DNA of 51,422 bases from Candidatus Enterocloster faecavium (GTDB taxonomy: Bacteria > Bacillota > Clostridia > Lachnospirales > Lachnospiraceae), in contig DWYS01000067.1 in the NCBI GenBank assembly GCA_019118585.1, forward strand, positions 1 to 51,422, given 5' to 3'. The notes under the pieces are model-generated. The model saw only the letters and a list, made by a program, of their open reading frames with translations, was not told the DNA's origin and did no database searches. Shown here piece after piece: positions 8,849 through 18,322 of the stretch. The translations under genes and the position numbers were made by a program. Every line of letters begins with the position of its first letter. The first letter of the stretch is position 1.

Positions 8849-9214
8849 TTACTTTTCCTTCTTTTTCCCATTTCGGGAAAGCTCCAAAATCTCCTCAAAT
8901 ACAGTCAGGATCTGCTCTCTCCGTTCAGGAGAAAACTGGCGCAGCCCGGCAGCCAGACCATCCATCCGGTCCTCGCCCACAGGGGCCTGTCCCTCCATAA
9001 TCCAGGAAGCCGGAACCTCCAGGGCCTGGGCAATCTCCCGCAGGGTGAACACCGATACCATGGTCTCTCCCCGTTCCAGCCGGGTGATGCAGGAAGCAGA
9101 GATGGACACCATGCTGGCCAAATCCGCCTGCTTCAGCCCCCGCTCCTCCCTGATCTTTCTGACCCGTGCCCCAATTTCCGGATCACCCTTGCTCTTGCGC
9201 TGCTTTTTCTCCAT
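8849..9214 (-). CDS. XRE-family helix-turn-helix regulator
   Basis: 121 residues from the Met at 9214, which has a full GAGGTGG 8 nt upstream; the upstream Met at 9235 has its GGAG only 2 nt away. Residues ~14-70 form a Cro/C1-type HTH: IGARVRKIREERGLKQADLASMVSISASCITRLERGE, then an additional helix pair. The C-terminal ~45 residues are helical and charged and end in a lysine-rich tail (NGKKKEK), with no recognised ligand domain. Its gene is divergent from the unknown gene at 9377, and the shared 162-bp gap has two near-identical 10-bp repeats two helical turns apart, so local autoregulation is likely. Confidence 0.85.
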   Translation of the reverse strand: MEKKQRKSKGDPEIGARVRKIREERGLKQADLASMVSISASCITRLERGETMVSVFTLREIAQALEVPASWIMEGQAPVGEDRMDGLAAGLRQFSPERREQILTVFEEILELSRNGKKKEK

Positions 9215-9275
9215 AATATTTGCCACCTCATGCATATCTCCAGTTTAACAATGGGGAAAAAGATTGTATAATGAT

Positions 9276-9306
9276 TAATATGCACTTCGTATTGACTAAT
9301 ATACAC
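9276..9306. promoter_or_regulatory. Direct repeats in XRE/unknown-gene divergent region
   Basis: TAATATGCAC (9276-9285) and TAATATACAC (9297-9306) are 21 bp apart, i.e. two helical turns on one face, midway between the divergent genes. A TTGACT hexamer (9292-9297) lies between them. The layout fits an operator for the XRE protein. Confidence 0.35.
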
Positions 9307-9376
9307 ATCTCTGAGAGAGCGATGTGACAGACTAAGCACTTTTAGGCCGCGCAAACTGCGGCAGAATGGAGAACGT

Positions 9377-9958
9377 ATGATGGAACAGCAAAGATTTGAC
9401 GTGGAAACCAAACGGGTACTTCTGGCCGGCCTTCAGCAGAGCGGGTATTCTCTGGAAGAGGCTCTCCCGGAAATTTTGGAGGAGCTGAAACGGCTGGGCG
9501 GCCCTTCCTCATCCCCAAAGCTCTATGCCAAAACCGCGGCCCAGTTCATCCTGGCCTACCTGGAACTGGGGTTCAGCTATCTGCGGCATCGGGAGCTTTT
9601 CGACCCCATTTTAGAGTGGGCCGGTCTGGACAGCCTGTCCCTCCCCGCCTTTTGGCGCTGCAATCCTTTCATTCCTCTAAAGAAAAGTCCCGTCCGTTCC
9701 ATGTTCCGCAAATGGCCTGCATCCCCGCACAATTCTCACACCATCATCCAGGCGGTAGAGGATGTGCTCCGGCGGGTATCCACAGGTGATGTGGGCTGTT
9801 ACCAGTATTACACTGCCAGAAGGGACGGAACCTTCACCTCCCTCTACCAGCTGAATGTATACGAGGATTACGCCATCTTCCACGATGTGATGGAGAACCG
9901 CTACTATACCCTCTCCGCCGGTCCGGTTCGCCTTCCCTTAAACCTTCCCCTCTCCTGA
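9377..9958 (+). CDS. Protein of unknown function (193 residues)
   Basis: Soluble, no signal peptide or membrane segment. ATGATG start with GGAG 5 nt upstream of the first ATG. The N-terminal half is helical (QQSGYSLEEALPEILEELKRL, then FILAYLELGFSYLRHRELF). The C-terminal half has aromatic-rich segments (GCYQYYTARRDGTFTSLYQLNVYEDYAIFHDVMENRYYTL) that look like beta strands. I recognise no family. It is divergently arranged with the XRE regulator, so the two may form a regulator-target pair. The gene downstream is convergent (mfd). Confidence 0.65.
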   Translation: MMEQQRFDVETKRVLLAGLQQSGYSLEEALPEILEELKRLGGPSSSPKLYAKTAAQFILAYLELGFSYLRHRELFDPILEWAGLDSLSLPAFWRCNPFIPLKKSPVRSMFRKWPASPHNSHTIIQAVEDVLRRVSTGDVGCYQYYTARRDGTFTSLYQLNVYEDYAIFHDVMENRYYTLSAGPVRLPLNLPLS

Positions 9959-10000
9959 GCCCTTGCCTGGTACTGACAGCGAGCAGAAAAGCCGGCAAAA

Positions 10001-13000
10001 TTACTCTGCCAGCTCCGCAAGTTTTTCCGTCAGCTCTTCGGCCATTTTCAGCATAGCCTCGCTGTCCTTATTTTTATGCTTTATATCCTGATACAGCAGA
10101 ACCGGTTCTTCTTTACCGGTCATCTTCAGCTGTCCCTTATATTCCGCCAGAAGCTGCGGAAACTGCTCCACCTTCAGCTTTGCCCTGCGGTAAAGAGTCA
10201 GCCGCACTTCCTGACGGTTAATCAGCACCTCCGTCACATATGCACGATGGGCCTGGCCCTTTAAGGCGGCAATGCGCAGCAGATGGTCCACGCTGGCAGG
10301 GATCTCCCCGAAGCGGTCCATCAGCTCATCCTGCATATCCATGGACTCCTCCTGAGTCTCAATAGCGGAAATCCGTTTGTAAATATCCAGCTTCTGATAC
10401 TCGTTCTTAATATAGGAAGCGGGAATATACGCGCTGATGTCACATTCCACTGTGGTTTCAAAGGATTCCTCCTGGGTCTCCCCGTCTTTTAAGGCCTTTA
10501 CTGCCTGGTTGAGCATCTTACAGTACAGATCATATCCCACTGCCTCCATATGTCCGTGCTGCTCTGCTCCCAGCACATTGCCGGCCCCCCGGATCTCCAG
10601 ATCCCGCATGGCAATCTTGATGCCGCTTCCCAGCTCCGTAAATTCCCGGATAGCCTGAAGGCGTTTTTCCGCCTCCTCTTTGAGCATCTTGTCCCGCTTG
10701 TACATGAGAAAGGCGTAAGAGGTCCGGCTGGAACGCCCAACCCTTCCTCTCAGCTGGTACAGCTGGGAGAGGCCCATCCGGTCCGCATCCTGGATGATCA
10801 GGGTGTTTGCGTTTGGAATATCCAGGCCGGTTTCAATAATCGTGGTGGACACCAGCACATCGATGTCTCCGTTGATAAAGTCCGCCATAATCCGCTCCAG
10901 CTCGTGCTCCCGCATCTGCCCGTGGGCGTAGGTGACCACGGCCTCCGGCGCCAGACCTGCAATCCGGTTTGCCACCTCCTCAATGTCAGTGACCCTGTTG
11001 TATACATAATACACCTGTCCGCCTCTGGCCATCTCCCTGTTAATGGCTTCCCGGATCATCTCCTCGTTATACTCCATAACATAAGTCTGGATGGGCATGC
11101 GGTCCACCGGAGGTTCCTCCAGAACACTCATATCCCGGATGCCCGCCAGACTCATGTGAAGGGTCCGCGGGATCGGGGTGGCAGTCAGGGTTAAGACATC
11201 CACATTTTCCTTCAGCTTCTTAATCTTTTCCTTGTGGGTCACGCCGAAGCGCTGCTCCTCATCGACGATCAGCAGTCCCAAATCTTTAAATTCCAAATCC
11301 TTGGAAAGCACCCGGTGGGTACCGATGACAATATCCACCATGCCTTTGCGCAGTCCCTCCAAGGTCTGCTTCTGCTGTGCCGGGGTGCGGAAACGGCTGA
11401 GCATATCCACCCGCACCGGAAAATCCTTCATCCGCTGGACAAAGGTGTTGTAGTGCTGCTGGGCCAGAATCGTAGTGGGCACCAGGTATACCACCTGCTT
11501 GCTGTCCTGCACCGCCTTAAAGGCCGCCCTCAGGGCTACCTCCGTTTTGCCGTACCCCACATCCCCGCAGATCAGACGGTCCATGATCTTTTTGCTCTCC
11601 ATATCGGACTTGACGGCTTCGATGGCATCCAGCTGGTCCTCTGTCTCCTCATAGGGGAACAGCTCCTCAAATTCCTTCTGCCATACCGTATCCGGTCCGT
11701 ACTGGAAGCCGTTTTTCTCCTGTCTGGCGGCATAGAGCTTTACCAGGTCCCTGGCGATCTCCTGGACCGCCCCTCTCACCCGGCTCTTGGTCTTGGCCCA
11801 CTCGCCGCCTCCCAGCTTGTTTAACTTCGGCTTTCTGCCGTCGGCCCCGGAATATTTCTGGATGCTCTCCAGCCTGGTCGCAGGAAGATAGAGGTTTCCC
11901 CCGTCCCCGTACTCGATCTTGATGTAGTCCTTGGTAACCTTATCCCGTTCTACCTTCTCGATTCCGCGGTAGATTCCCAGTCCATGCTCCTCGTGAACGA
12001 CATAGTCGCCCACGGACAGCTCGGAAAAGCTGCGGATTCCCTGGCCCTGATAGCTGGTCTTTTTCCGCTTCCGCTTCTTTTTTTCCACTCCGAACATGTC
12101 GCCTTCCGTGATGAAGACGAACTTGATCAAGGGATATTCAAAGCCCCGGTGAAGATTTCCGTGAACCACCAGGATCTGCCCCGGCAGTACATCGGGAATC
12201 TCCCCCTTCTCCTGGTCCGGACAGAATGCCCGCAGCTCATACTCCCGCAGGTCGCTGGCCAGACGGCTGGCTCTGGTTCTGGAGGCTGACAGCAGCACCA
12301 CTCTCCAGCCTTCCTTCTTCCACCTGGTCAGATCCTTAATGAGCATCTCAAAGCTGTTTTGATAGGAGCTGACATTTTTCACCGTAAAGCCGAATTTGCG
12401 GCTGACCTTCATGCCGGGAAGCTTCTGGTCCAGGCCTGTCAGCATGACCGTAGTGCTCCGCTGGATCCGGGCCATCACCCGTGCGGCCGGATCGAGAAGT
12501 TCTGTCTGTCCGGGAAGCACATAGCCGTTTTCCAGCCGGTGGGACATGCTCTCACGAAATTCCATCTCCACAGTCTCGCTCTTTTCCTTCAGCCTCAGAG
12601 GCTCATCCAGGTAAAGAATGCTGGAGCTTTCCGGAAAATAGTCCAAAAAGGACACCGCGTCCTGGCAGAAATAGTGTATATAGCCGTCCAGTCCCCCCAG
12701 ACGCCAGCCCTCCCGGACGCCCTCCACAAATTCCTTCACCGTCTGGGAAATCCGGTGAGCCGCCTCGCTTTTGTGCTGGTCTCTCAGGGCCTTTTCATAG
12801 TTCTTTTCTTCCTCCTCAATGGCTCTTAATCCTTCTTCCAGACACGCCTGTTCTAACGCTACCTCCGTAGCCGGATAGATGGTAACCTGAGAAAGCTCCT
12901 CCACGGAACGCTGGCTCTCCACATCAAAGCTGCGGATGGAATCCACTTCATCGTCCCAGAGTTCGATGCGAATCGGCGTTTCCTCGGTCAGGGGAAAAAG

Positions 13001-13552
13001 GTCCACGATCCCGCCCCGGATGGAAAACTGCCCCATGCCGTCCACCTGGGCCATCCGCTCGTAGCCCATGGACGCAAGCTGGCTTTTCAGCTTCTCCAAA
13101 TCCAGGATCTGTCCGCACTGGATCGAGATCGTCCGGCGTTCCAGCGCATCGAGGGGCAGCAGATGGTCCATCAGGCCGTCCACTGTAGTCACTACTATCC
13201 CGCCTGGTTCCGTAAGCAGGCGCTTCAGCACCTCAATCCGCTGCCTGGTCAGCAGATTTCCATGAATATCCGCACTGTAAAACAGAAGGTCCCTGGCCGG
13301 GTACAGCCAGACCTTGTCTGTAAAGTTCCGGAAATCCTCATAGATCTCCTTTGCCCGGGAATCATCGTAGGTTACCGCCAGATGCCATTTAAAATTCCCC
13401 TGACCCTCTCCTCCTGCTTCCTTTCCCAGCTCATACATCAGATGAACTTTCTGCGAGTCCAGAGTTCCCGTTGCCTGAACCGGCCCCTGGCCTTTTTTTA
13501 CAGCCTCCAGTAAATTTTCATATTCCTGCAGCTCCAACAGCGGATTTTGCAT
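10001..13552 (-). CDS. mfd: Transcription-repair coupling factor Mfd
   Basis: 1183 residues, close to the usual family length. Mfd is a DNA translocase that removes RNA polymerase stalled at lesions and recruits the UvrA-based excision machinery. The N-terminal UvrB-like region is present; the RNA polymerase interacting/CarD-like stretch follows ([22 protein letters not shown], ~residues 510-530). The RecG-like helicase core has Walker [12 protein letters not shown], the DEEQ box VDEEQRFGV, and [13 protein letters not shown], followed by motif [10 protein letters not shown]. The C-terminal TRCF domain is intact. The start lies 2 bp after the pth stop, so pth-mfd is one transcript, an arrangement common in Firmicutes. 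Confidence 0.97.
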   Translation of the reverse strand: MQNPLLELQEYENLLEAVKKGQGPVQATGTLDSQKVHLMYELGKEAGGEGQGNFKWHLAVTYDDSRAKEIYEDFRNFTDKVWLYPARDLLFYSADIHGNLLTRQRIEVLKRLLTEPGGIVVTTVDGLMDHLLPLDALERRTISIQCGQILDLEKLKSQLASMGYERMAQVDGMGQFSIRGGIVDLFPLTEETPIRIELWDDEVDSIRSFDVESQRSVEELSQVTIYPATEVALEQACLEEGLRAIEEEEKNYEKALRDQHKSEAAHRISQTVKEFVEGVREGWRLGGLDGYIHYFCQDAVSFLDYFPESSSILYLDEPLRLKEKSETVEMEFRESMSHRLENGYVLPGQTELLDPAARVMARIQRSTTVMLTGLDQKLPGMKVSRKFGFTVKNVSSYQNSFEMLIKDLTRWKKEGWRVVLLSASRTRASRLASDLREYELRAFCPDQEKGEIPDVLPGQILVVHGNLHRGFEYPLIKFVFITEGDMFGVEKKKRKRKKTSYQGQGIRSFSELSVGDYVVHEEHGLGIYRGIEKVERDKVTKDYIKIEYGDGGNLYLPATRLESIQKYSGADGRKPKLNKLGGGEWAKTKSRVRGAVQEIARDLVKLYAARQEKNGFQYGPDTVWQKEFEELFPYEETEDQLDAIEAVKSDMESKKIMDRLICGDVGYGKTEVALRAAFKAVQDSKQVVYLVPTTILAQQHYNTFVQRMKDFPVRVDMLSRFRTPAQQKQTLEGLRKGMVDIVIGTHRVLSKDLEFKDLGLLIVDEEQRFGVTHKEKIKKLKENVDVLTLTATPIPRTLHMSLAGIRDMSVLEEPPVDRMPIQTYVMEYNEEMIREAINREMARGGQVYYVYNRVTDIEEVANRIAGLAPEAVVTYAHGQMREHELERIMADFINGDIDVLVSTTIIETGLDIPNANTLIIQDADRMGLSQLYQLRGRVGRSSRTSYAFLMYKRDKMLKEEAEKRLQAIREFTELGSGIKIAMRDLEIRGAGNVLGAEQHGHMEAVGYDLYCKMLNQAVKALKDGETQEESFETTVECDISAYIPASYIKNEYQKLDIYKRISAIETQEESMDMQDELMDRFGEIPASVDHLLRIAALKGQAHRAYVTEVLINRQEVRLTLYRRAKLKVEQFPQLLAEYKGQLKMTGKEEPVLLYQDIKHKNKDSEAMLKMAEELTEKLAELAE

Positions 13553-13554
13553 GG

Positions 13555-14136
13555 TTACTTCTCCTCTCCGGCCTTATGGCCGTTAAACCGGTTCATGGCC
13601 CGGTCCGCTCCCTCCGTAATCAGGGTTTCCACCGCCTCTGCCGCCTCTTTAAAAGCGTCCTCCATTTTCGCCTGGTCCTCTTTTGAGAAACGGCTCAGCA
13701 CATAGTCGGCCAGATCCATCCTGGGGGGCTTGGCCCCCACGCCCACCTTCACTCTGGGAAACTCCTGGGTTCCCAGATGCGCGATGATATTCTTAATCCC
13801 ATTGTGTCCTCCGGCGCTCCCCTTTGTCCGGATCCGAAGCTGCCCCACATCCAGGCTCACATCATCGTACACTACGATTATATGTTCCGGCTGAATTTTA
13901 TAGAAATCCGCTGCCGCCCGGACGCTCTCTCCGCTTAGATTCATATAGGTCTGGGGCTTTAAGAGGATCACCTTCTGTCCGCCGATGATCCCTTTTCCAT
14001 AGTATCCCCGAAACTTCTTCTCCTCCACGGACACGAAAAGCCGGTCCGCCAGCCGGTCAATGACCTCAAATCCCACGTTATGCCGTGTTCCCTCGTACTG
14101 CCGGTCCGGGTTTCCAAGTCCCACAATCAAATACAT
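13555..14136 (-). CDS. pth: Peptidyl-tRNA hydrolase
   Basis: 193 residues. Pth recycles tRNA by cleaving the ester bond of prematurely released peptidyl-tRNA. It opens MYLIVGLGNPDRQYEGTRHNVGF, containing the conserved Asn of GLGNP and the catalytic His of TRHN. QTYMNLSGES and VYDDVSLDVG with GGHNGIKNI complete the active-site signature. I chose the Met at 14136 (AGGA 8 nt upstream) because the family starts at this point. An upstream Met at 14196 also has GAGG 9 nt away and would add a 20-residue basic extension; the furthest Met at 14250 falls in a strong leader hairpin and is unlikely. It is the first gene of pth-mfd. Confidence 0.95.
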   Translation of the reverse strand: MYLIVGLGNPDRQYEGTRHNVGFEVIDRLADRLFVSVEEKKFRGYYGKGIIGGQKVILLKPQTYMNLSGESVRAAADFYKIQPEHIIVVYDDVSLDVGQLRIRTKGSAGGHNGIKNIIAHLGTQEFPRVKVGVGAKPPRMDLADYVLSRFSKEDQAKMEDAFKEAAEAVETLITEGADRAMNRFNGHKAGEEK

Positions 14137-14234
14137 CACGTCTTCCTGTTCTCCCTTTCTCAATCTTTTTTTCATCCAATCCAAGACAGATTTCATGACG
14201 GTTTTCCTCTGCTTTCGCCTATTTGCGGCACGCC

Positions 14235-14276
14235 GGAAAGCGCTAGACAAGCCGCTTGCGGTATCTAACGCTTTCC
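14235..14276 (-). promoter_or_regulatory. 13-bp hairpin in the pth-mfd leader RNA
   Basis: GGAAAGCGCTAGA (14235-14247) pairs with TCTAACGCTTTCC (14264-14276) with one G-T wobble; a small inner stem (CAAG/CTTG) sits in the loop. No T tract follows on either strand. Given the promoter at 14300-14328, it is in the 5' untranslated region of pth, about 100 nt before its start codon. Confidence 0.55.
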
Positions 14277-14299
14277 TCTCAGTTTCTTTCTGCTGTTTG

Positions 14300-14328
14300 A
14301 TTGTAGCAAAAGAGGTATTGATTGTAAA
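14300..14328 (-). promoter_or_regulatory. pth-mfd promoter
   Basis: Minus strand: -35 TTTACA (14323-14328), 17-bp spacer ending in TGC (extended -10), -10 TACAAT (14300-14305). Predicted start near 14293 gives a leader of ~155 nt containing the hairpin at 14235-14276. Confidence 0.7.
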
Positions 14329-14347
14329 GGGGCATCTTCCTTTAAAC

Positions 14348-16258
14348 CTACAGGCTCAGAGCCAATTTCGTCGCCTCGTATATCCCTTTCTTTGCGTCCG
14401 CCGCTTCCAGGGCATCTCCGATCAGATGAACGCTGGGATCCTTCAAAATCTCCTCATCAAAGTCCCTGTTGGGCCGGGAGCCCAGGGCCACCACGACAGA
14501 GTCAAATGTTCCAAAACGCTCGGTGACTCCATCCTTCTCGCAGCTGATGGAATCCTCATGGATGCAGGTCACCCTTCTTCCCATCAGCAAAGTCACTTTA
14601 AGCTCCTTGAGATGATTCAGAAGATTCTCTCTGGGACGGGCCGGAGCCTGGGGGGCCGGCTGCTCCAGCAGGTCTGCCACCGTCACCCGATTTCCATAGC
14701 CTGCCAGCACCTCGGCCGTTTCCAGTCCCACCAGACCAGCCCCCAGAACCACGATGGACTGGTTCTGCAGCAGCTTCCGAAACTGCAGCAGATCATTGGC
14801 CAGATACACATGAGCCTGACCGATGCCCGGAATATTGGGCACCACCGGGCTGGCGCCGCATGCCAGGATTATCTCATCGAAGTTGCCCTTCTCCATCAGA
14901 GAGCGGTCCGCTTTCGTTCCATAACAGATCTTAACGTGATAGTTCCGGCAGAAGGTCAGGTAGGCAGTAATGGTCTTAGACAGCTCCTGCTTCATGGGCG
15001 GCACCGCCGCAAGGCGGTACTGGCCGCCCGCCGTATCTTCCTTTTCATAGACCGTTACCTCATGTCCTCTTTTCCCCAGGATCCATGCGGCCTGCAGACC
15101 GGCCGGACCGGCTCCCACCACTGCGATGCGCTTTTTCTGCTCTGCTTCCCGGATTTCCCAGACCTTTTCCTTTCCGCTGAAGGGATTGATCATACACGAG
15201 ATGCCAAATCCCTCCTCAAAGGAAGCAGGGTACAAACACCGCTGCATACATCCGGTACAGGTGAGGATTTCGTCCATTCTTCCCTCCCGAATCTTCTCCG
15301 GAAGATGGGGATCGCACACCGACTCCCTTCCCAGAGCTGCAAAATCCAGGTCTCCCGCTTTCAAAGCCCCTGCGATCAGCGCAGGGTCGTTGAGCCTGCC
15401 GACGCCGATGACCGGAATGGAAACCACCTCTTTTACCCTTCGGATGTTTTTCAAATTGAATCCGCTTTCCGAAAAATAGGAGTGGATGGCCGTACCGTGG
15501 GATACATGGACGGCGTCCGCCCCCGCCTTCTCAAAGAGCAGGCACTGGGCCGCTGCGGCCTCGATGGTATTTCCTCCCTTGTACCCCTCATCCCCGCTGG
15601 TTCGGACGCACACCGGGAAATCCTGACCGCATGCCTCCTTGATGCCGCGGATGATTTCACAGACGATCCTGGCCCGGTTGGAAATGCTTCCGCCGTAGCA
15701 GTCCGTCCGCTTGTTGACCCCGGCGGATAAAAACTGGGCCAGCAGGTATCCGTGTGCCCCGTGAATCTCCACCCCGTCAAAACCGCTTTTTTGAGCCCGC
15801 AGGGCTCCGTCCACAAATCTCTGAACTACTCCGGGGATTTCCCCGGTGTTCAGCTGCCGGACCGGAATCGGATTGGCCGGGTCCGGAATGGAGCTGGCTC
15901 CCACGGCAGGCAGACTGGTGGCGCCTTTCCCCTGCATTCTTCCAGCGTGATGCAGCTGGGCAAAAATCTTTCCCCCATTCCGGTGAATCCGCTCCGTCAG
16001 CCGGGAAAGCGACGGGATGAAGCAATCATCGTAGATCCCCGCCTGCATAGAATAGGCCAGCCCCTCCTCACTGACACACAGAAACTCCGTGATCAGAAGT
16101 CCAAATCCACCCAGGGCCCTTTCCCCGTAATAGTTCAGCGCCTGTTCCGTGAAATGGTGCTCCCCGTCCGCATAGTGACTGTTCATAGCCGGCATCACCA
16201 GCCGGTTTTTTAACTCTAAGGTCCCAATCCTTCCTGGTTTAAACAGGATTTCATACAT
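14348..16258 (-). CDS. Old-yellow-enzyme type NADH:flavin oxidoreductase, 2,4-dienoyl-CoA reductase/enoate reductase-like
   Basis: 636 residues from the Met at 16258 (GGAGGGAGGAG upstream); the frame further upstream lies in the preceding gene. Residues ~1-340 are the FMN-binding TIM barrel (FKPGRIGTLELKNRLVM; HGAHGYLLAQFLS, with the Tyr that protonates substrate in dienoyl-CoA reductase). CTGCMQRC with a further Cys 13 residues on binds a [4Fe-4S] cluster. The C-terminal half is an FAD/NAD(P)H module (VVGAGPAGLQAAW and VVLGAGLVGLETAE). The family reduces C=C bonds of enoates, dienoyl-CoAs or bile-acid intermediates; this substrate is unknown. The start overlaps the MBL gene by 8 bp, so the two are translationally coupled. 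Confidence 0.88.
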   Translation of the reverse strand: MYEILFKPGRIGTLELKNRLVMPAMNSHYADGEHHFTEQALNYYGERALGGFGLLITEFLCVSEEGLAYSMQAGIYDDCFIPSLSRLTERIHRNGGKIFAQLHHAGRMQGKGATSLPAVGASSIPDPANPIPVRQLNTGEIPGVVQRFVDGALRAQKSGFDGVEIHGAHGYLLAQFLSAGVNKRTDCYGGSISNRARIVCEIIRGIKEACGQDFPVCVRTSGDEGYKGGNTIEAAAAQCLLFEKAGADAVHVSHGTAIHSYFSESGFNLKNIRRVKEVVSIPVIGVGRLNDPALIAGALKAGDLDFAALGRESVCDPHLPEKIREGRMDEILTCTGCMQRCLYPASFEEGFGISCMINPFSGKEKVWEIREAEQKKRIAVVGAGPAGLQAAWILGKRGHEVTVYEKEDTAGGQYRLAAVPPMKQELSKTITAYLTFCRNYHVKICYGTKADRSLMEKGNFDEIILACGASPVVPNIPGIGQAHVYLANDLLQFRKLLQNQSIVVLGAGLVGLETAEVLAGYGNRVTVADLLEQPAPQAPARPRENLLNHLKELKVTLLMGRRVTCIHEDSISCEKDGVTERFGTFDSVVVALGSRPNRDFDEEILKDPSVHLIGDALEAADAKKGIYEATKLALSL

Positions 16259-17177
16259 TGTTCTTCTCCTCCCTCCTGACATAGACCAAAATCCCGTCCC
16301 GCAGCCGGACATTCAACTCCCCCTGTTCCAGCCAGTATTCCGCCATAGAGCGGACCAGCCGCTCCAGAAGCCTGGCCTTCTCCACCGTTTTTACGGAAGT
16401 GTTCTTGGCCCGGGCCACCTTTCCTGCCAGTTCCTCCAGGGTATTCTCCCCCTGGCACAGATTCCGCATCTCCTCCAGTCCCTCTTTCATCTGCCTGAGA
16501 TTTTTTTCTGCAAGGGAAGCAATCTCTTCCCGGACAATGCCCTGATGGGCCAGAACATACGCTTTATCTTTATATGGAAGCTTCCGAATCCATTCCATGG
16601 TCTCCAGAGCCCTTGTCCAGTCCAGCATATAAAACAATTTTTCCCACTCCAGTTCCCTGGGGCCAAAGAGGCTGTCCGCCAGGTACATCACGCCGTCCGG
16701 CGTTTCAATCCCCATATGGCTTGCCGCATGTCCCGGCAGGGGAAACAGCTTAAAAATCACTCCGCAGACCTCTGCCTCCTTCGCCCCCGGAGACAGGATC
16801 TGGTCCGCCCTGCACACCATCTGGCCGCAGTAGACTTCATTGTCCTGAACCGTATGAGAATAGAAGCAGGCCTTTAATGCCAGGGCATCGTGAGTCATCC
16901 CCGCGTCAAAGGCAGTCATCACGATCCGGGCCCCATACCGTTCTTGAAGGCATGAGCAGTTCTCCACATGGTCATAATGTGCATGGCTGACCAGCACTGC
17001 CCGGACCTCAATTCCATTATCCCTGAAAAAGCCCAGCAGATTTTCCCTCTGGGAAGAAGGACCGCAGTCCAGTAAGATCCATTCTTTCTCCGTTATACGG
17101 TAAAAGGGGATGCAGATACCGGGCAGAAACAGGCAGCCCGTATTCCCCAAAATCATCTTGGCCTGAACCAAACTCAT
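16251..17177 (-). CDS. Metallo-beta-lactamase-fold hydrolase
   Basis: 308 residues from the Met at 17177, with AGAGG 7 nt upstream. The HxHxDH metal site is intact (VSHAHYDHVEN, ~residue 75); further metal ligands are in LPLPGHAASHMG and YLADSLFG (His, Asp), and AHQG near the end. The fold fits a glyoxalase II-like or thioesterase-like hydrolase acting on a thioester or lactone, rather than a true beta-lactamase. A C-terminal helical region (~220-300) is longer than in minimal members. It overlaps the flavoprotein gene by 8 bp and follows etfA by 120 bp containing a long inverted repeat, so it is either the tail of the sigma-54 operon or a separate two-gene unit. A thioesterase role beside CoA enzymes is plausible but inferred. 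Confidence 0.8.
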   Translation of the reverse strand: MSLVQAKMILGNTGCLFLPGICIPFYRITEKEWILLDCGPSSQRENLLGFFRDNGIEVRAVLVSHAHYDHVENCSCLQERYGARIVMTAFDAGMTHDALALKACFYSHTVQDNEVYCGQMVCRADQILSPGAKEAEVCGVIFKLFPLPGHAASHMGIETPDGVMYLADSLFGPRELEWEKLFYMLDWTRALETMEWIRKLPYKDKAYVLAHQGIVREEIASLAEKNLRQMKEGLEEMRNLCQGENTLEELAGKVARAKNTSVKTVEKARLLERLVRSMAEYWLEQGELNVRLRDGILVYVRREEKNNV

Positions 17178-17206
17178 CTTTTTTCCTCTCCGTTTCCTCT
17201 CAATAA

Positions 17207-17274
17207 TCAAACACTCCGCAGCAGGCCGCCATGGCGCAGCGCACCAGTCACAGCTCAGACTTCGGAGTATTTGA
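17207..17274 (-). repeat. Long inverted repeat between etfA and the MBL gene
   Basis: TCAAACACTCCG (17207-17218) and CGGAGTATTTGA (17263-17274) form a 12-bp stem with one G-T pair, around a 44-nt interior that includes GCCATGGC and GCGCAGCGC palindromes. On the minus strand TTTGATTATT follows, so it may attenuate or end the upstream operon transcript, or be a REP-like element. Confidence 0.5.
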
Positions 17275-17297
17275 CGATTTCTTTCTATATTATGATG

Positions 17298-18305
17298 TTA
17301 CTTCCTGCTCTCCTTGATTTCTTTGATCAGTGCGGGGATCACCGTATTCAGATCTCCCACCACACCGTAATCTGCGATGCCGAAGATCGGTGCATCCGGG
17401 TCCTTGTTGATTGCTACGATCACATCTGAACCGCTCATTCCGGCCACATGCTGGATAGCTCCCGAAATGCCGCAGGCGATATAGAGCTTGGGTGCTACGG
17501 TTTTTCCCGTCTGGCCTACCTGATGGACATGACCAATCCAGTCAGAATCCACCGCCGCCCTGGATGCTCCCACTTCGCCGCCTAAAACGTCCGCCAGCTC
17601 CTTAATCAGCTCAAAGCCCTTGGGGCCGCCTACTCCCCGTCCGCCGGAAACAATGATCTCTGCATTCTCCAGATTCACGCTGCCTGCACCGGCCTCTTTT
17701 AATACCTCTACCAGCCGTGTGCGCATATGCTCCGGATTGACCGTAACCTGTTCGTGGATAATCTCCGGCTGATTTTCCGGATCTCTCTCGCCCTTTTTAA
17801 ATACGCCGGGACGCACCGTTCCAATCTGGGGCCGGTGGTTGGGACACATGATCACCGCGAGAAGATTTCCGCCAAATGTAGGACGGGTCCACGCAATGTT
17901 TCCCGTTTCCTCATCGTAATCCACCGCCGTGCAGTCAGCAGTCAGGCCGGTTTTTAACCGGCAGGACAGCCTAGGCCCCATATCCCGGCCCACATTGGTA
18001 GCTCCGATCATCATTGTTGATGGGCCGTATTTCTGTACCAGTTCATACATCGCATCGGTATAGAGCTCTGTTGAATAATGCTTAAATTCCGGCCTGTCCG
18101 CCACAATGATCCGGTCTGCTCCGTATGCAGCAGCTTCCTTTACCGCATTCTCCACACCGCAGCCGATTACTACGGCCACAAGGGCGCCGTTCTGGGCCTC
18201 CGCCAGTCTTCTTCCGGGGCTTAACAGCTCCAGCCCCACATTTCTGGCCTCTCCCTTGTTCGTCGTCTCAATAAATACCCATAAATCCCTGGTTAATGCT
18301 TCCAT
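17298..18305 (-). CDS. etfA: Electron transfer flavoprotein alpha subunit
   Basis: 335 residues. EtfA binds FAD at its C-terminal domain and with EtfB takes electrons from, or passes them to, acyl-CoA dehydrogenase. The C-terminal FAD signature is complete: [38 protein letters not shown], then [29 protein letters not shown] and [21 protein letters not shown]. The length and N-terminus resemble clostridial EtfA paired with butyryl-CoA-type dehydrogenases. It is the last of eight closely spaced genes under the sigma-54 promoter, 17 bp after etfB. Confidence 0.95.
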   Translation of the reverse strand: MEALTRDLWVFIETTNKGEARNVGLELLSPGRRLAEAQNGALVAVVIGCGVENAVKEAAAYGADRIIVADRPEFKHYSTELYTDAMYELVQKYGPSTMMIGATNVGRDMGPRLSCRLKTGLTADCTAVDYDEETGNIAWTRPTFGGNLLAVIMCPNHRPQIGTVRPGVFKKGERDPENQPEIIHEQVTVNPEHMRTRLVEVLKEAGAGSVNLENAEIIVSGGRGVGGPKGFELIKELADVLGGEVGASRAAVDSDWIGHVHQVGQTGKTVAPKLYIACGISGAIQHVAGMSGSDVIVAINKDPDAPIFGIADYGVVGDLNTVIPALIKEIKESRK

Positions 18306-18322
18306 ATCCTCTATGCCTCCAT

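Noticed and set aside
14060-15730. 556-codon plus-strand frame opposite pth and the flavoprotein
   Set aside because: Spans two clear genes and their promoter on the other strand; product has no family features and is H/R/Q-rich, as shadows of GC-balanced genes are.
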